Source of the DNA: ZC4RG20 sp964553875
GTDB taxonomy: Bacteria > Pseudomonadota > Gammaproteobacteria > Steroidobacterales > Rariloculaceae
DNA length: 5,118 nucleotides
Assembly: GCA_964553875.1 (NCBI GenBank)
Contig: CAZKNH010000214.1
Location: 1 to 5,118, forward strand
Reading direction: 5' to 3'
A model generated the notes under the pieces. The model saw only the letters and a program-made list of their open reading frames with translations, was not told the origin of the DNA and did no database searches. The translations under genes and the position numbers were made by a program. Below, in pieces: positions 4,145 to 5,118 of this stretch. Each line of letters begins with the position of its first letter. Within the stretch, counting starts at the first letter, position 1.

Positions 4145-5118
4145 ATGTTCCGAATAACAGCGCTGATCTGCTCGTTGCTCGTCTGCTCCGTGACTCAGGC
4201 CCAGCCTGCGCGCCCGAACATTGTCTTCATCATGACCGACGACGCGGGCTACGGCGATCTCGGCATCTACGGCGCTCCGGATGTCCGCACTCCGGTGCTC
4301 GACCAGCTCGCCCGCGACGGCGTGCGCTTCACGAACTTCTATTCGAACGGGCCGACGTGCTCGCCGACGCGAGCGGGCCTGATCAGCGGCCGCTATCAGC
4401 AGCGCTACAACGTCGAGGCGCCGCTGCCGACGGCGCCAAGGGCCGAGGGCCGCGGGCTCAGGGCCGAGGGGCACTCGTTGCCCCACTTGCTGAAGACGGC
4501 GGGATACGACACCGCGCTCGTCGGCAAGTGGCATCTGGGCTACGAGCCGGATCAGAGCCCGGAGGCGCACGGCTTCGACTACTTCTTCGGCTTCAAGGCC
4601 GGGTTCGTCGACTACTACCAGCACACGAACAGCGACGGCGAGCCCGATTTGTGGGAGAACGGGCAGCTGGTCACCGAAGAAGGTTATATGACGGACCTGA
4701 TCACGGAGCGCGCGGTGCGCTACATCCGCGAGCGTCGGAACGGTCCTTTCTTTTTATCCGTTCAGTACAACGCACCTCACTGGCCGTATCAGCCGCCGGA
4801 CCGGCCGTCGGTAGCCCCGCGGAACGCCGCTCACCTGCAGCCGTGGGAGGACAATCCCGGCACGCGCGCGGACTACGTCGCGATGCTCGAGCGCGTCGAT
4901 CAGGGCGTCGGCCAGATACTCGAAGCGCTGGACGAGGCCGGTATCGCCGATGACACGCTCGTCATCTACACGAACGACAACGGCGGCGAGTGGCTTTCGC
5001 GTAATGCGCCGACGACGAATAGGAAATTCTCGGTGTGGGAGGGCGGCATTCGCGTGCCCGCGATCATGCGCTGGCCCGGCGTGATCCCGGCCGGGCAGGT
5101 GAGCGAGCAGGTCGGCAT
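4145..5118 (+). CDS. Exported Cys-type sulfatase (arylsulfatase family), C-terminus beyond window
   Basis: Predicted to hydrolyse a sulfate ester outside the cytoplasm. Seen: 324 codons to the right edge, against a usual 450-550, so the C-terminal part is missing. A signal peptide covers residues 1-19 (likely cut after TQA, Gln20 first). Family landmarks: NIVFIMTDD (25-33) with metal ligands Asp32 and Asp33; CSPTR (72-76), whose Cys72 should be converted to formylglycine; GKWHLG (127-132) with Lys128 and His130; HGFDYFFG (142-149); NAPHWP (209-214) with His212; TNDNGG (276-281) with Asp278 and Asn279; and Lys294 before WEGGIRVP (298-305). This set corresponds to the active-site residues of human arylsulfatase A, so the visible part looks functional. 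Cys at the key position means a formylglycine-generating enzyme or a radical-SAM maturase is needed, and neither is in the window. The substrate (aryl, steroid or carbohydrate sulfate) cannot be told. The ATG has AAGGA nine bases upstream. A short repeat, RAEG..L twice, lies at 99-112. Confidence 0.95.
   Translation, partial: MFRITALICSLLVCSVTQAQPARPNIVFIMTDDAGYGDLGIYGAPDVRTPVLDQLARDGVRFTNFYSNGPTCSPTRAGLISGRYQQRYNVEAPLPTAPRAEGRGLRAEGHSLPHLLKTAGYDTALVGKWHLGYEPDQSPEAHGFDYFFGFKAGFVDYYQHTNSDGEPDLWENGQLVTEEGYMTDLITERAVRYIRERRNGPFFLSVQYNAPHWPYQPPDRPSVAPRNAAHLQPWEDNPGTRADYVAMLERVDQGVGQILEALDEAGIADDTLVIYTNDNGGEWLSRNAPTTNRKFSVWEGGIRVPAIMRWPGVIPAGQVSEQVG
4439..4470 (+). repeat. In-frame 21-base-period direct repeat inside sulfatase gene
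   Basis: AGGGCCGAGGG occurs at 4439-4449 and again at 4460-4470, an exact 11-base repeat with a period of 21 bases. In protein it gives RAEGRGL followed by RAEGHSL (99-112), two copies of a seven-residue unit just before the conserved LPHLLKTAGYDT helix. It is probably a small in-frame tandem duplication in a surface loop; the reading frame is kept. Confidence 0.7.

Noticed and set aside
3647..4624. Minus-strand open frame of 325 codons spanning two genes
   Set aside because: It runs opposite the two-domain and sulfatase genes and the gap between them. The sulfatase frame has many conserved catalytic motifs, while this frame shows no recognisable domain.

Overview
This window looks like ordinary chromosome of a GC-rich, Gram-negative bacterium, probably an uncultured member of the Pseudomonadota and perhaps a gammaproteobacterium. 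This rests on strong G/C bias at third codon positions, Sec-type signal peptides on four of the six genes, a membrane diguanylate cyclase, and protein families (SnoaL-like, DUF6152, Cys-type sulfatase) common in environmental proteobacteria. The lineage is an inference without a marker gene. No tRNA, rRNA, CRISPR array, insertion sequence or phage gene was seen.

Layout: (1) bases 1-476, minus strand: the N-terminal part of an exported SnoaL/NTF2-like protein that runs off the left edge. (2) 477-776: a 300-base divergent spacer without a convincing gene. (3) 777-2036, plus: a six-helix membrane diguanylate cyclase with intact active and inhibitory sites. (4) 2043-2480, minus: a complete DUF1810 protein, converging on the cyclase with only 6 bases between the stop codons. 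(5) 2481-2567: a compact divergent promoter region with a perfect TATAAT on the plus strand, a candidate extended -10 on the minus strand, and a hairpin at the predicted 5' end of the plus-strand mRNA. (6) 2568-2975 and 2972-4000, plus: an exported DUF6152 protein and an exported two-domain beta-rich protein of unknown function, overlapping by 4 bases (GTGA) and apparently translationally coupled. (7) 4145-5118, plus: an exported Cys-type sulfatase that runs off the right edge.

How the genes work together: the DUF6152/two-domain pair almost certainly forms an operon, and the sulfatase may be its third gene or start its own unit after a 144-base gap. All three products are predicted to leave the cytoplasm, so a shared periplasmic or surface role, for example handling an organic sulfate ester, is conceivable but not shown. 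The cyclase, the DUF1810 protein and the SnoaL-like protein have no clear link to that cluster. The least explained parts are the two-domain protein, the coupling design and the overlapping divergent promoters; nothing here amounts to a recognisable new defence or mobile system.
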